From contig JACPJQ010000006.1 of the NCBI GenBank assembly GCA_016187465.1, positions 1 to 63,629 of the forward strand: a DNA stretch of 63,629 bases. The letters run 5' to 3'. The stretch comes from Candidatus Woesearchaeota archaeon. Lineage in GTDB: Archaea > Nanobdellota > Nanobdellia > Woesearchaeales > GW2011-AR4. The notes beneath the pieces were generated by a model. It ran no database searches. It was not told the origin of the DNA and saw only the letters and a program-made list of their open reading frames with translations. Shown here piece after piece: positions 7,216 to 16,014 of this stretch. Numbering within the stretch: position 1 is the stretch's first letter; each line of letters starts with the position of its first letter. A program made the translations under genes and the position numbers.

Positions 7216-9015
7216 ATGAAGAAAGTATTTTTCTTATTGATAGTTTTAAGCCTCTTTTTATTTCCCATTGTCTTTGCGAAGCAGGGGCATATGAAGCTGT
7301 TGGCTGTAAAGGAGACAGAAAAGGGGTATGAAGGGGGCATAGCTGATCTTTATCTCGAGATTAAGCCCGGCTCCGGAAGGGTTTTTCTTGAGACATTTCC
7401 CTTGACAAGGACTGACACGCAGATGTCTACAAGGTTTGCGAAGGCGATAGCATGCGATGCCATTGAAAAAGAATGCGATGATGTTGACTTTTTCTATACG
7501 ATAACAGCAGACTCTGCAATAATCGCAGGTCCGAGCGCAGGCGCGTCAATTGCAGTCCTTACAGTTGCAATGCTTGAAAATCTTGAATTGAATGAGGATT
7601 ATGCAATAACCGGTACAATAAACTCAGGCGGATTGGTGGGCCCCGTCGGCGGCTTAAAGGCGAAAGTTGAAGCCGCAAAAAAAAATGGTTTGAAGAAAGT
7701 TTTCATACCTGCAGGCGAGATAATAGTCAGGGTTGATAACACAACAACAGATTTGAAAAACCTTTCCAGAGAACTGAAAATAGAAGTCGCTGAAGCGTCC
7801 ACATTGAGCGAGGCTGTGAAAGAATTCACTGGCAGGGAAATAAAGCAGAGCTTCAAGAGCATAGAAATAAGCGAGGAATACAAGAATACAATGAAGTCTT
7901 TGGCAAAAGATTTATGCGACAGAAGCAATAAACTAAAGGCTGAAGCAAAAGACCTGAAATATTCGCTCAATGTTTCTGTGTTGAAGGAAAACGCCCATAA
8001 TCTGACAATTAAGGGCAAAGATGCGTTTGAAAAGCAGACATTTTATTCGTCTGCAAGCTACTGCTTCGGCGCAAATGTAGAATACTCAACTTTGCTGCTG
8101 CTGTCAAGAAATCTCTCAAAAGGCGATTCAATAAATGAAGTGGAAAATATAAAAAGAGAAATAATCAACTTCACTGATAAATTAGAAAATACAGAAAGGA
8201 AGACCATCACTGATTTAGAGGCTTATATAGTAGTCAAAGAAAGGCTTAGGGATGCGGAAGATTCTGCTGACCAAGCACTTGAAATATTAAATCAGGCAAA
8301 TAAGACTGAAAGGGCTGCGAGGTCTATTGCGTATGCCTCTGAAAGAATAAATTCCGCATATTCATGGGCAACTTTTCTTGGAAAGAGCGGCAAGGCATTC
8401 AACCTGAATAAGGATGTCCTGAAAAAATCGTGCCAAAATAAAATTAGCGAAGCTGACGAGAGGGAGCAGTATGTTGAATTATACTTTCCAAATACTTTGG
8501 ACAAAGTGAAGGATGACATTAGCAAAGCAAATGAGGAGCTCGAAAAGGGCAACTACGAGCTCTGCCTGTCACAAGCCAGCAAGGCGAAGGCCGAAGTTGA
8601 CACGGTTTTAAGCGTGTTCGGGGTTGACAGCGAGCAGTACTGGAGCATTGCGGACAGAAAGCTTGACATTGTAAGGGACAGCATTGCGAAACAGTCTGCA
8701 AAGGGGAGATTCCCGATTTTAGGCTACAGCTATTATGAATATGCGAACTCACTGAAAGAGAATGATGTTTACTCCGCTCTTTTATATTCGGAATATGCTC
8801 TTGAGCTCGGCAATCTTGACATTTATTTCAAGGAAAGCAACGGAGGCAGGAAAAGCCTGAATGCTGATGCAGGGGCATTAGGTATATTCCTGGCTGGAAT
8901 TCTGGTTGGACTTTTAGCTGCCTCTTTAATAAAAAGAAAAAGCACGGAAATAAAAAATGAGCATAAACCCAAGCAGAACAAAAATTACTTTGCTCTGCCG
9001 GGAAAAAAGAGGTGA
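7216..9015 (+). CDS. Exported, membrane-anchored Lon-type (S16) serine protease without AAA domain
   Basis: 599 residues. Signal peptide 1-21, then an S16 Lon protease domain: the catalytic serine is Ser107 in GPSAGASIA and the lysine Lys148 in GGLKAKVEAA, a spacing close to that of Escherichia coli Lon (Ser679, Lys722). About 370 residues of mainly helical, coiled-coil-prone sequence follow, then a membrane helix (GIFLAGILVGLLAASLI) and a short Lys-rich cytoplasmic tail. There is no ATPase domain, so it should work outside the membrane without ATP, as proposed for other archaeal secreted Lon-like proteins. A TATTAAATATT box about 26 nt before the ATG suggests a leaderless mRNA. Likely roles are envelope protein processing or turnover. 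Confidence 0.85.
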   Translation: MKKVFFLLIVLSLFLFPIVFAKQGHMKLLAVKETEKGYEGGIADLYLEIKPGSGRVFLETFPLTRTDTQMSTRFAKAIACDAIEKECDDVDFFYTITADSAIIAGPSAGASIAVLTVAMLENLELNEDYAITGTINSGGLVGPVGGLKAKVEAAKKNGLKKVFIPAGEIIVRVDNTTTDLKNLSRELKIEVAEASTLSEAVKEFTGREIKQSFKSIEISEEYKNTMKSLAKDLCDRSNKLKAEAKDLKYSLNVSVLKENAHNLTIKGKDAFEKQTFYSSASYCFGANVEYSTLLLLSRNLSKGDSINEVENIKREIINFTDKLENTERKTITDLEAYIVVKERLRDAEDSADQALEILNQANKTERAARSIAYASERINSAYSWATFLGKSGKAFNLNKDVLKKSCQNKISEADEREQYVELYFPNTLDKVKDDISKANEELEKGNYELCLSQASKAKAEVDTVLSVFGVDSEQYWSIADRKLDIVRDSIAKQSAKGRFPILGYSYYEYANSLKENDVYSALLYSEYALELGNLDIYFKESNGGRKSLNADAGALGIFLAGILVGLLAASLIKRKSTEIKNEHKPKQNKNYFALPGKKR

Positions 9016-9047
9016 TAGACTATCACTTTAGAAGTGATATTATCACT
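9012..9047 (+). promoter_or_regulatory. Two adjacent palindromes, probable operators for 9080
   Basis: GTGATA-GAC-TATCAC (9012-9026) and AGTGATA-T-TATCACT (9033-9047) share the half-site GTGATA and are centred 21 bp apart, two helical turns. The first overlaps the stop codon of the protease gene. A regulator dimer pair or a small terminator structure would fit. Confidence 0.5.
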
Positions 9048-9079
9048 ATGAAATAGTTTTTAGTTATTATTACTTTAAA

Positions 9080-10093
9080 ATGAATAAACCTATATTTAAA
9101 CTTTTCTATTTGAATAATGCCTTCGGGAGTTTTTTACTGCTGTTCGTTCTGATTTTGGCAGGATGCGGGCCTGCAATTACCGGAAAGCAGGCAGCGCAAA
9201 TACCTAAGGAGACTGCAAAAAGCCCTGAAGCCTATTTCTGCCCAAAAGAAGACTGCGGCAGAGTTCTTGAAGAGCATATAGGGTCGGCAGATTTTTCCGT
9301 TTACTGCGCATTATACGACATAGACTTGAAAAATATCATAAGCAGCCTTGCCAGAAAAAGCAAAACTGCTGATGTAAAATTGGTAATGGACAGCTCGAAC
9401 TATGAGGGTCAGGTAAGAGGGGATGCTGTGAAGATGAACGACGGCGAGCGGCAGCTGATGCACGACAAATTCTGCGTGATTGATGATTATATGGTTATAA
9501 CGGGCTCCTTTAATCCAACCGATAACGACAATAATTACAATAACAATAACATCATAGTTGCTTATTCAAGGATACTGGCAAAAAATTATGGGGACGAGTT
9601 TGAGGAATTATGGAACGGGGAATTTGGAAACGGCAATAGTGTGGAGTATCCTCTGCTTTATGTCAACAATATGAAAATAGAAAACTATTTTTGCCCTGAA
9701 GACGGGTGCTCGTCAAGAATCAGTAATCTGATTAAGAACGCCAAAAGCAGCGTTTATTTCATGAGCTTCAGCTTCACAAGCGAGGACATAGCTGACTCGA
9801 TAATAAACAAAAATGATTTGGATGTAAGGGGAATTTTTGATTCCCAGCAGGCATCAAGCAAGTTTTCTCAAATTAAAAGGCTGCAGGAATTTGGAATCAG
9901 GGTCAAGAAAGACACAAACAAGTATAAAATGCACCACAAGGTTTTCATTATAGACAACAGCACTGTGGTTACGGGCAGCTTTAACCCGACACTAAGCGCC
10001 GACACAAAAAATGACGAAAATCTGCTGATTATTCATGACAAAAAAATCGCAAACGCCTTTCTGAGGGAGTTTGACAGTTTATGGCAAAAATAG
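9080..10093 (+). CDS. Phospholipase D-like lipoprotein
   Basis: 337 residues. A lipoprotein-type signal (LLLFVLILAGCGPA) places it on the outside of the membrane. Two PLD half-domains follow, each with an HxK motif: MHDKFCVIDD (His128, Lys130) and MHHKVFIIDN (His285, Lys287), both followed by TGSFNP. Two HxK halves in one chain form a complete PLD active site. A CPKEDCG or CPEDGC Cys pair opens each half, so the protein is an internal duplication with probable disulfides. Family members are phosphodiesterases acting on DNA or phospholipids; extracellular nucleic acid scavenging by a DPANN-like cell would be plausible, but the substrate is unknown. Confidence 0.85.
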   Translation: MNKPIFKLFYLNNAFGSFLLLFVLILAGCGPAITGKQAAQIPKETAKSPEAYFCPKEDCGRVLEEHIGSADFSVYCALYDIDLKNIISSLARKSKTADVKLVMDSSNYEGQVRGDAVKMNDGERQLMHDKFCVIDDYMVITGSFNPTDNDNNYNNNNIIVAYSRILAKNYGDEFEELWNGEFGNGNSVEYPLLYVNNMKIENYFCPEDGCSSRISNLIKNAKSSVYFMSFSFTSEDIADSIINKNDLDVRGIFDSQQASSKFSQIKRLQEFGIRVKKDTNKYKMHHKVFIIDNSTVVTGSFNPTLSADTKNDENLLIIHDKKIANAFLREFDSLWQK

Positions 10094-10132
10094 AAAGGCG
10101 AAAGGTTGATTTTAATTTGTTTTGCCTTTCTA
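10091..10132 (+). terminator. Hairpin at the end of the PLD gene
   Basis: TAGAAAGGC (10091-10099, containing the stop codon) pairs perfectly with GCCTTTCTA (10124-10132), followed by a T-rich run. It is a likely 3' end for the PLD transcript. Confidence 0.5.
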
Positions 10133-10229
10133 ATTTTAGTAGCTGATTTTTATAAATATTTGCTTTTGCCATCTACTAAAAAATAGAAAATTTTTTAAAG
10201 GAAATGCTAAATAAGCATACCGAATCAAA

Positions 10230-10364
10230 ATGATAGACGAAGAGAAAGAAGCCAGCAGTTACAATGATGAGGACGAAAAAGAAGACGAAGACTACAATGA
10301 TGACGTAAAGGATGAAGATGATGAAGACAAGGATGATGAAGAAGAAGAGGGTGACGAAGAGTGA
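10230..10364 (+). CDS. 44-residue extremely acidic microprotein
   Basis: The ATG at 10230 opens a frame of 44 codons in which about two thirds of residues are Asp or Glu (MIDEEKEASSYNDEDEKEDE at the start), with two Tyr-Asn-Asp pieces and no hydrophobic core, so it should be disordered. Its TGA stop overlaps the GTG start of the next gene (GTGA at 10361-10364), a typical coupling overlap. An ATTTTTTAAAGG box lies 30-40 nt upstream. It could be a charged partner or tail-binding factor for the membrane protein encoded next. Low-complexity GA-rich DNA could also mimic a gene, but the overlap argues for a real one. Confidence 0.55.
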   Translation: MIDEEKEASSYNDEDEKEDEDYNDDVKDEDDEDKDDEEEEGDEE

Positions 10365-10696
10365 CTCTGTTAGATGGATTTATTAGCTCCTTACCGACCA
10401 CTATCCTCGGTTTGATTTTTCTTCTTATTCCGCTTATTATTGCTTATTTCAACACAAAGAAAGAATCAGTATCTAATCCAAAAAGAATATTTTGGAAAAT
10501 GCCATTGATAGCCAGTTTATGGGCAATAATATTAATAATTTTGGCAGAAATTTTATTTTATATTTATATATTTTTATTAGGTGGAAACATCCACGGAGGG
10601 CCTATTGAATTAGTATGGCTCTTCTATTTCCCCATAATTGTTGCACTTAGTTCAATCCTCAGTGTCATTTTATATTTTTGGAAAATTAAAAAATAA
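10361..10696 (+). CDS. Three-helix membrane protein
   Basis: 111 residues starting at a GTG that overlaps the stop of the acidic microprotein gene. Three hydrophobic helices are visible: TTILGLIFLLIPLIIAYF, IASLWAIILIILAEILFYIY and LFYFPIIVALSSILSVILYF, ending in a basic tail. There are no recognisable catalytic residues and I cannot name the family. Translational coupling to the acidic 44-residue peptide suggests the two act together at the membrane. Confidence 0.7.
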   Translation: MTLLDGFISSLPTTILGLIFLLIPLIIAYFNTKKESVSNPKRIFWKMPLIASLWAIILIILAEILFYIYIFLLGGNIHGGPIELVWLFYFPIIVALSSILSVILYFWKIKK

Positions 10697-10737
10697 ACAA
10701 TACAAACTTTTAAAAACCTGCCAGATAATTTTTTTGT

Positions 10738-11637
10738 ATGAACGATATCCTGATTATAGGGACAGTTGCCCTTGATACAATTGAAACTCCTTTCGGAAAG
10801 GTTGAAAAAACGCTTGGTGGCTCTGCAACCTACGCCTCTTTTGCCGCAAGCTTTTTCTCAAATCCCGCGCTGATATCTGTTGTCGGAGACGATTTTCCCA
10901 AGAATTATATTGATTTGCTGAAAAAGAGAAATGTGGACATTGATGGCTTGAAAATAACCGGCAAAACATTCCACTGGGACGGCTTTTATGAATATGATAT
11001 GAACGAAGCCAAAACAAGGAAGACTGAGCTTAATTCCCTTGAGCAGTTCAAGGTTGAAATGCCTGAAAGATATAAAAACACAAAGTATGTTTTTTTAGCG
11101 AACATTGATCCTGAGCAGCAGCTGGAAACATTAAGGCAGATGAACAAGCCGGATTTTGCGGTTCTTGACACCATGAACTTCTGGATTACCAGCAAAAGGG
11201 ACTCTTTGATGGAGGTGATTAAGAAGGTTGATGTGCTGCTTCTCAACGACGGCGAGGCAAGGCAGCTCTTTAAGACTGCAAGCCTTGTCAAGGCTGCAAA
11301 TGAGGCTTTAAGGACCGGGCCAAAAGCCGTCATAATCAAGAAAGGCGAGCATGGAGCATTATTGTTCACAAAAAACAAACATTTCAGTGCGCCAAGCTAT
11401 CCTTTGGAAAATATAAAGGATCCGACAGGTTGCGGAGACTGCTTCGGAGGGGCTTTTATCGGCTATCTTGCTAAAACAAAAGACTTAAGCGAGCCGAATT
11501 TCAGAAAAGCCATTATTTACGGAAGCGTTGTAGCATCGCACAATGCTGAAGATTTCGGACTGAACAGGCTGAAGCATTTGACAATGAATGATATTGAAAA
11601 AAGATATAAGGAATTTCAAGATATAAGGGAGTTCTAA
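10738..11637 (+). CDS. PfkB-family carbohydrate (ribokinase-like) kinase
   Basis: 299 residues, the usual size for the family. The N-terminus ILIIGTVALDTIETP and the GG motif LGGSATYASFAAS match PfkB signature 1. Signature 2 is DPTGCGDCFGGAF with the catalytic base Asp234, where the usual GAGD is GCGD. It transfers phosphate from ATP to a sugar or nucleoside hydroxyl; archaeal relatives include ribokinase-, adenosine- and inositol-kinase-like enzymes, and the sequence alone does not decide. A CTTTTAAAAACC box is centred about 26 nt before the ATG, so the transcript is probably leaderless. It overlaps the convergent gene at 11634 by 4 nt. Confidence 0.85.
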   Translation: MNDILIIGTVALDTIETPFGKVEKTLGGSATYASFAASFFSNPALISVVGDDFPKNYIDLLKKRNVDIDGLKITGKTFHWDGFYEYDMNEAKTRKTELNSLEQFKVEMPERYKNTKYVFLANIDPEQQLETLRQMNKPDFAVLDTMNFWITSKRDSLMEVIKKVDVLLLNDGEARQLFKTASLVKAANEALRTGPKAVIIKKGEHGALLFTKNKHFSAPSYPLENIKDPTGCGDCFGGAFIGYLAKTKDLSEPNFRKAIIYGSVVASHNAEDFGLNRLKHLTMNDIEKRYKEFQDIREF

Positions 11638-13466
11638 GGTATTATTATAGGAGCTTTGTTTATAACAGCGCCTGTTATTGAATCGGTGGTTGTAGTGGAT
11701 TGATAGCAGTTAGTATCAACCCAGTTTATTGCTTCCTGCTTTGTGATTTTTGCGCCGAATTCGCCATTTTTAATGTAATCAATTACATCCTGCTTTGTAA
11801 TTTCTTTCTTGCACGGGCATGCTTTTTGGCATGCTATCTTGACTCCCGCACTCTCTGCCATGCAGCTATTTTGATATGTTTTGCCGTTAGCGCCGCAAGC
11901 TGGCGTGTGGACGTTTAAGCAGGGCTTGGGCTTGCAGGCACCGTCCTGGCAGCCGTTGGGACAATTATATAATGTTTTGGCTCCTTGATTTTGTTCACAA
12001 TAATACTCTACAAGCTGATTTGTATCGTTGCATGAGTCCCATTGCCCAGCATCATTTAAACCCTCTTTCATAAACCCTTTCACATAATAATTCAATCCAC
12101 CATCAGAATCTGTGCAAGTTTGGGATTGAGTGCAGTTAAAAGAGACATATTCAAACTGCCCGTCCATTGTTGTGTAAGCATAGCCTCCGCATGAGCTTTT
12201 CCAAGTGATTTTCTCACCTTTGCTGCCGTATGCTGTTGTGCCACATTTTCCGATTCCTGAGCAGCCTCCGCTGTTTGTTGATGATGAGTAGGCACATTTC
12301 TGCTCGGTTGTTGAGCCATAAAACAAGCAGGTAACTTCTTCAGATAATTGGTTTTGGCAATCGCCTGGGCATGTTCCTTTGTAGCAAGGTGCGGCGGAAG
12401 TTAGTAGGGGACATGGCTGTGTAGTGCAAGGAGGGCAATAATCCTCTTCGCCTTTTTCGCAGATTCCATTGCCGCAAACTGGAGTAAGAATACTAAACGA
12501 TTCGTCGCTGTCGTCCGCGGAAACCATCTTAACACCATCAAATAGTGTTGCTCTGATCTTATATCCATCTTGTCCTGCTGTGTTAATAGAACCATCAGCC
12601 CCATACCAAAGTCCGGGTTGCCAACTGAAACTCCAGTACGATGAATCTGAGAAGAAATTAAGCAGTTTGCTGGAATGAATATTGCCCAATAAAGTTCCAT
12701 CTTTCAATAATAGTTCCAGTTTTATCTGCGCAATTCCGCTAAACTGGGGGTTAGAAACAGTATACTCAACTTTAAAATTATTTGACCCTACGAATATTTC
12801 CTCTCCACCATTCGGAGAAATCACTTTTATAGTAGGCTTTGGATTCTCAACACATTTTTGTATCGGCGGCGGCGGAGGCTGTTTGCCTCCCCCTCCCGGC
12901 GCTATTCCAGCATCGACAAGCTGGCAGTAATCGTATTTCAAGCATTCTTCTTGTGACAGTTCAGTGCAGCTTTTTATGCAAGCACCGTCTTTGCAGCCGT
13001 TGGGGCATTGAAATGATGTAGATGATGTCCATTGATTTGGATAATCGCAGTAATATTCCTGAACATCGTCTGCCACACCATCTAAATTTGAGGCATAGCA
13101 AAAATCAGTTCCACCGCCATATATTCCATTTGCAGTTCCTTTCACATAATAATCCTTTCCACCGTCAGAATCTTTGCATGTTATCGGTTGGGGTGGAGAA
13201 CCTCCGCCACCTCCTCCGCTTCCTCCGCCTCCGGATGCACTAGCAACTAATCCTGGGCAAGTTTCGATAAAATCCAGGCAGCAGTCCTTATAGCCCGTGC
13301 ATTTATTGTCGCAGTAGCAGTTTGAGATTCTGCTTTTTTGGCCGCAATAGTTTGCTCCCTCCGGGCTCTCGCAGGTGCCTTCCTTGAATTGGGCATTGGC
13401 TAAAATAGCTGATAAAGAAAACAATAACATGAGCATTATGGAATAAGCAATCACCTTTTTTGGCAT
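11634..13466 (-). CDS. Cys-rich secreted protein with somatomedin B-like and Kazal-like modules
   Basis: 610 residues with signal peptide (IMLMLLFSLSAILANA). Modules in order: a somatomedin B-like knot (residues ~30-70, NYCGQKSRISNCYCDNKC...CTGYKDCC), a Gly/Ser linker, a C-DSDGG-YYVKG module ending in CPNGCKDGAC, an Ig-like domain (PTIKVISPNGGEEIFVGSNN), a CGNGICEKGEEDYC motif, a second C-DSDGG-YYVKG module, and a Kazal-like segment (PACGANGKTYQNSC). It has no C-terminal membrane helix. More than 40 cysteines imply heavy disulfide cross-linking outside the cell. An ATTTATATATAAA box about 26 nt upstream supports the ATG at 13466. Adhesion or protease inhibition is possible. Confidence 0.8.
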   Translation of the reverse strand: MPKKVIAYSIMLMLLFSLSAILANAQFKEGTCESPEGANYCGQKSRISNCYCDNKCTGYKDCCLDFIETCPGLVASASGGGGSGGGGGGSPPQPITCKDSDGGKDYYVKGTANGIYGGGTDFCYASNLDGVADDVQEYYCDYPNQWTSSTSFQCPNGCKDGACIKSCTELSQEECLKYDYCQLVDAGIAPGGGGKQPPPPPIQKCVENPKPTIKVISPNGGEEIFVGSNNFKVEYTVSNPQFSGIAQIKLELLLKDGTLLGNIHSSKLLNFFSDSSYWSFSWQPGLWYGADGSINTAGQDGYKIRATLFDGVKMVSADDSDESFSILTPVCGNGICEKGEEDYCPPCTTQPCPLLTSAAPCYKGTCPGDCQNQLSEEVTCLFYGSTTEQKCAYSSSTNSGGCSGIGKCGTTAYGSKGEKITWKSSCGGYAYTTMDGQFEYVSFNCTQSQTCTDSDGGLNYYVKGFMKEGLNDAGQWDSCNDTNQLVEYYCEQNQGAKTLYNCPNGCQDGACKPKPCLNVHTPACGANGKTYQNSCMAESAGVKIACQKACPCKKEITKQDVIDYIKNGEFGAKITKQEAINWVDTNCYQSTTTTDSITGAVINKAPIIIP

Positions 13467-13559
13467 ACCCCCATTCTTAATGGAGTTTATATATAAATAT
13501 TTCGGAAAAATTCAAAAATTTCAAGTTAAACGGAAAAAGAATGAAATAGATAGGCGAGA

Positions 13560-13586
13560 CAAAATTTTAATGGATAAGAAATTTTG
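13560..13586. terminator. Hairpin between the Lrp gene and the Cys-rich gene
   Basis: CAAAATTT (13560-13567) pairs with AAATTTTG (13579-13586) in the 200-bp gap. It lies about 80 nt downstream of the end of the minus-strand Lrp gene and upstream of the promoter for the gene at 13466. No small gene was seen in this gap. Confidence 0.35.
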
Positions 13587-13666
13587 CCGAGCATTAGAAT
13601 TGCCAAAGGCAGATTTAATATTTTGATGTTTGTTTGACAAAACATTTAATTTTATTTTACCCTGAA

Positions 13667-14098
13667 TTAAATTTCCTCTTTCAAATTTGTTGTAGCGACC
13701 ATCGTCAATGTTGACTGAACTTCCTTGTTTTCCTTCCTGAACTTCAGTATAAATTCATGAAACTCGTCCACACTGGCAAATTTCAGCTTAATCAGCAAAT
13801 CATACTCCCCAGTCACTCCAAAAACTTCCTTAATGTGCTTGTTGCTGAGAAATTTATTGTCAATGTATTCTGTTGTGCTGCCTTTGACAAGCATAAGCAC
13901 GATAAAATTCTCGCCTACTTCCTTGTTATTCAGCTTTATTGTAAATTTTTCAATTACTCCATTTTCAATTAGCTTTTGTATTCTCTGATGGACGGTGCTG
14001 GGCCTTATTTTAGTGCGCTTTGCTATCTCCCGTATTGGCAGTCTGGAGTCCTGCTTAAGAATTTCAATTATTTTAGTGTCTTTAATGTTTACTTCCAT
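13667..14098 (-). CDS. Lrp/AsnC-family transcriptional regulator
   Basis: 143 residues from the ATG at 14098. An N-terminal winged helix (IIEILKQDSRLPIREIAKRTKIRPSTVHQRIQKL) is followed by the RAM ligand-binding domain (ENFIVLMLVKG... GVTGEYDLLIKLKFASVDEF). The longer frame begins at 14119, but the TATA box TTTAAATA (14123-14130, minus strand) directly abuts that ATG; from it transcription would start near 14101, making the ATG at 14098 a leaderless start and matching the usual start of the family. It is divergent from the adenosylhomocysteinase gene, so regulation of methyl-cycle or amino acid genes is plausible. Effector unknown. Confidence 0.85.
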   Translation of the reverse strand: MEVNIKDTKIIEILKQDSRLPIREIAKRTKIRPSTVHQRIQKLIENGVIEKFTIKLNNKEVGENFIVLMLVKGSTTEYIDNKFLSNKHIKEVFGVTGEYDLLIKLKFASVDEFHEFILKFRKENKEVQSTLTMVATTNLKEEI

Positions 14099-14122
14099 AT
14101 ATTCTATTAATTTTACCATTTA

Positions 14123-14193
14123 TATTTAAATTTTTCCAATAATAATATAAAATAATGGATATTTTACAGCTTTTAATGAAAAAACTATATAAA
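14123..14193. promoter_or_regulatory. Divergent promoters of the Lrp and ahcY genes
   Basis: Minus-strand TATA box TTTAAATA (14123-14130) serves the Lrp gene. Plus-strand box TATATAAA (14186-14193) lies 25 nt before the ATG at 14214. The AT-rich stretch between them is a likely site for Lrp binding. Confidence 0.55.
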
Positions 14194-14213
14194 TATCTAT
14201 AGATTAATGGATT

Positions 14214-15491
14214 ATGGTGGTGTTTATGGACAAAGGAGCTGATTATGAAGTCAAGGACATGAAGCTGGCAGGGCAGGGCAGCTTAAATCTGGAAATTGCC
14301 GAGTCAAGAATGCAGGCTCTTATTAAAGTCGGGCAAAGATTCGCGAAAGAAAAGCCGCTTAAAGGATTAAGAATCGGTTTGGCGCTTCACGTAACCAAAG
14401 AAACGGGAGTTCTTGTGAGAACTTTGATTGCGGGAGGGGCAGAGGTTGCAATCACCGGATGCAATCCATTAAGCACCCAGGATGATGTCGCAGCAGCTCT
14501 AGCCAAAGAGGGGATAAAAGTCTGGGCTTATAAAGGCGAAACTAAGGAAGATTATTACAGGTACCTAAACAATGTTATCGCATTCAAGCCGAACATAACT
14601 ATTGACGACGGATGCGATTTGGTTTCTGAGATTCATAAAAAACATCAGCATTTAATCAAAGATATAATTGCAGGCTGCGAGGAGACAACAACAGGTATCA
14701 TAAGACTTAAGGCAATGGAAAGGGACAACGCGTTAAAGTACCCAATGATAGCTGTCAACGACAACAAGACAAAGCATCTGCTGGATAATTATATAGGGAC
14801 GGGGGAATCTACATGGGATGGGATTAAAAGAGGCACTAATGTTCTGGTATCTGGCAAAAGTGTTGTAGTGGCTGGTTATGGCTCATGTGGCAAAGGTGTA
14901 TCTTTGCGAGCTAAAGGAATGGGGGCAAATGTAATTGTTACCGAAGTTGATCCATTTAGGGCATTACAGGCACTGTATGATGGCTACCAAGTCATGAAAA
15001 TGGATGATGCCGCCAAAATCGGAGACATTTTTATAACTGTGACTGGAGATATAAAAGTTATAAAAACAAGACACATGGAACAAATGAAAGATGGTGCAAT
15101 TATCTGCAACTCAGGTCATTTTGACGTGGAAATTGATTATAAGGGATTGAAAGCTATGACCAAGAGTGTAAAAGAGGTAAGACCGTTAGTGGAAGACTTT
15201 ACATTAAAAAATGGGCATAAAATAACTTGTCTTGCACAAGGGCGCCTGGTTAATCTTTCTTTAAGTGAGGGGCACCCAAGTGAAGTGATGGATACCTCAT
15301 TTTGCGGCCAGGCACTGGCTTGTGAATACGCTGCAAAAAATAAGGGAAAAATGAAGCCAGAAGTAATCCAGCTCCCAGAGGAGATAGACAATACTATTGC
15401 AAAGCTTAAGTTAGAAGCTTATGGCGTTGAAATAGACCAATTGGATGAGGAACAAATTAAGTATCTAAACTCCTGGGAAGAGGGTACATAA
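14214..15491 (+). CDS. ahcY: Adenosylhomocysteinase (S-adenosylhomocysteine hydrolase)
   Basis: 425 residues, close to the family norm. It reversibly splits S-adenosylhomocysteine into adenosine and homocysteine with a bound NAD. Visible are the substrate-domain motif (LRIGLALHVTKETGVLVRTL), the hinge and catalytic region (GCEETTTGIIRL, YPMIAVNDNKTKHLLDNYIG), the NAD-binding loop (VVVAGYGSCGKGVSLRAKGMG) and the C-terminal segment (NSGHFDVEID, QGRLVNLSLSEGHP). A C-terminal Tyr of the usual form is not obvious. The start at 14214 suits the TATA box; ATG 14226 behind GGTGGTG is an alternative (421 residues). Some archaeal homologues prefer S-inosylhomocysteine. The gene implies an active methylation cycle. 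Confidence 0.93.
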   Translation: MVVFMDKGADYEVKDMKLAGQGSLNLEIAESRMQALIKVGQRFAKEKPLKGLRIGLALHVTKETGVLVRTLIAGGAEVAITGCNPLSTQDDVAAALAKEGIKVWAYKGETKEDYYRYLNNVIAFKPNITIDDGCDLVSEIHKKHQHLIKDIIAGCEETTTGIIRLKAMERDNALKYPMIAVNDNKTKHLLDNYIGTGESTWDGIKRGTNVLVSGKSVVVAGYGSCGKGVSLRAKGMGANVIVTEVDPFRALQALYDGYQVMKMDDAAKIGDIFITVTGDIKVIKTRHMEQMKDGAIICNSGHFDVEIDYKGLKAMTKSVKEVRPLVEDFTLKNGHKITCLAQGRLVNLSLSEGHPSEVMDTSFCGQALACEYAAKNKGKMKPEVIQLPEEIDNTIAKLKLEAYGVEIDQLDEEQIKYLNSWEEGT

Positions 15492-15545
15492 TCCAAAAGT
15501 GTATATTTTAAATCATTTTTATCTTGAAAGCCGGCAGGAAGGGAC

Positions 15546-15845
15546 CTAAAATTTTATTATAAGAATTATCACAAGCAATGCTAAAGTAACACCCAATGCA
15601 ATTATTAACATTTTCATGTTTAAGCCTTTAATCTCAGAAAGTATTTTCTTCACTTCTTTATCTTTCATTTTCTCAAGTTCTTGTTGTGCAAGATTAGGCT
15701 TTAGTGAAAACTTAAGGATTAGCGGTAGTTTGCCGAAATTTTTGATAATAAAAAGGAGAGAATGTGGAATATGCAATGGGTTTCCGGCTGAGGCAATGCC
15801 AATTGCTTTCCATTTTTCTGGATATCTCTTTTTGAGATGATCCAA
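15546..15845 (-). CDS. Small tail-anchored membrane protein
   Basis: 99 residues from a TTG at 15845, with a TTTATATA-type box about 21 nt upstream. The N-terminal part (MDHLKKRYPEKWKAIGIAS...NPLHIPHSLLFIIKNFGKLP) is soluble or amphipathic, a Lys/Glu-rich helix follows, and the protein ends in one hydrophobic helix (MLIIALGVTLALLVIILIIKF), giving a tail-anchored topology. No family was recognised. It converges on ahcY with a 54-nt gap. Confidence 0.6.
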   Translation of the reverse strand: MDHLKKRYPEKWKAIGIASAGNPLHIPHSLLFIIKNFGKLPLILKFSLKPNLAQQELEKMKDKEVKKILSEIKGLNMKMLIIALGVTLALLVIILIIKF

Positions 15846-16014
15846 TAACTTATTGAAAATTTTTATATATTGTTAAAGAACGTAAATTACAATGCCAATA
15901 CCACCAAATATGATTATGACATATAAAAACATGGAAATAAGGAGGATATAATTATCGTCTAAAATGGAATGTACCATGTTACATTACAAATAATGCTGAC
16001 TTCAAAAAATTTCT

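Noticed and set aside
15892-15951. 19-codon frame (MPIPPNMIMTYKNMEIRRI)
   Set aside because: No ribosome site, no promoter geometry and no coupling to neighbours.
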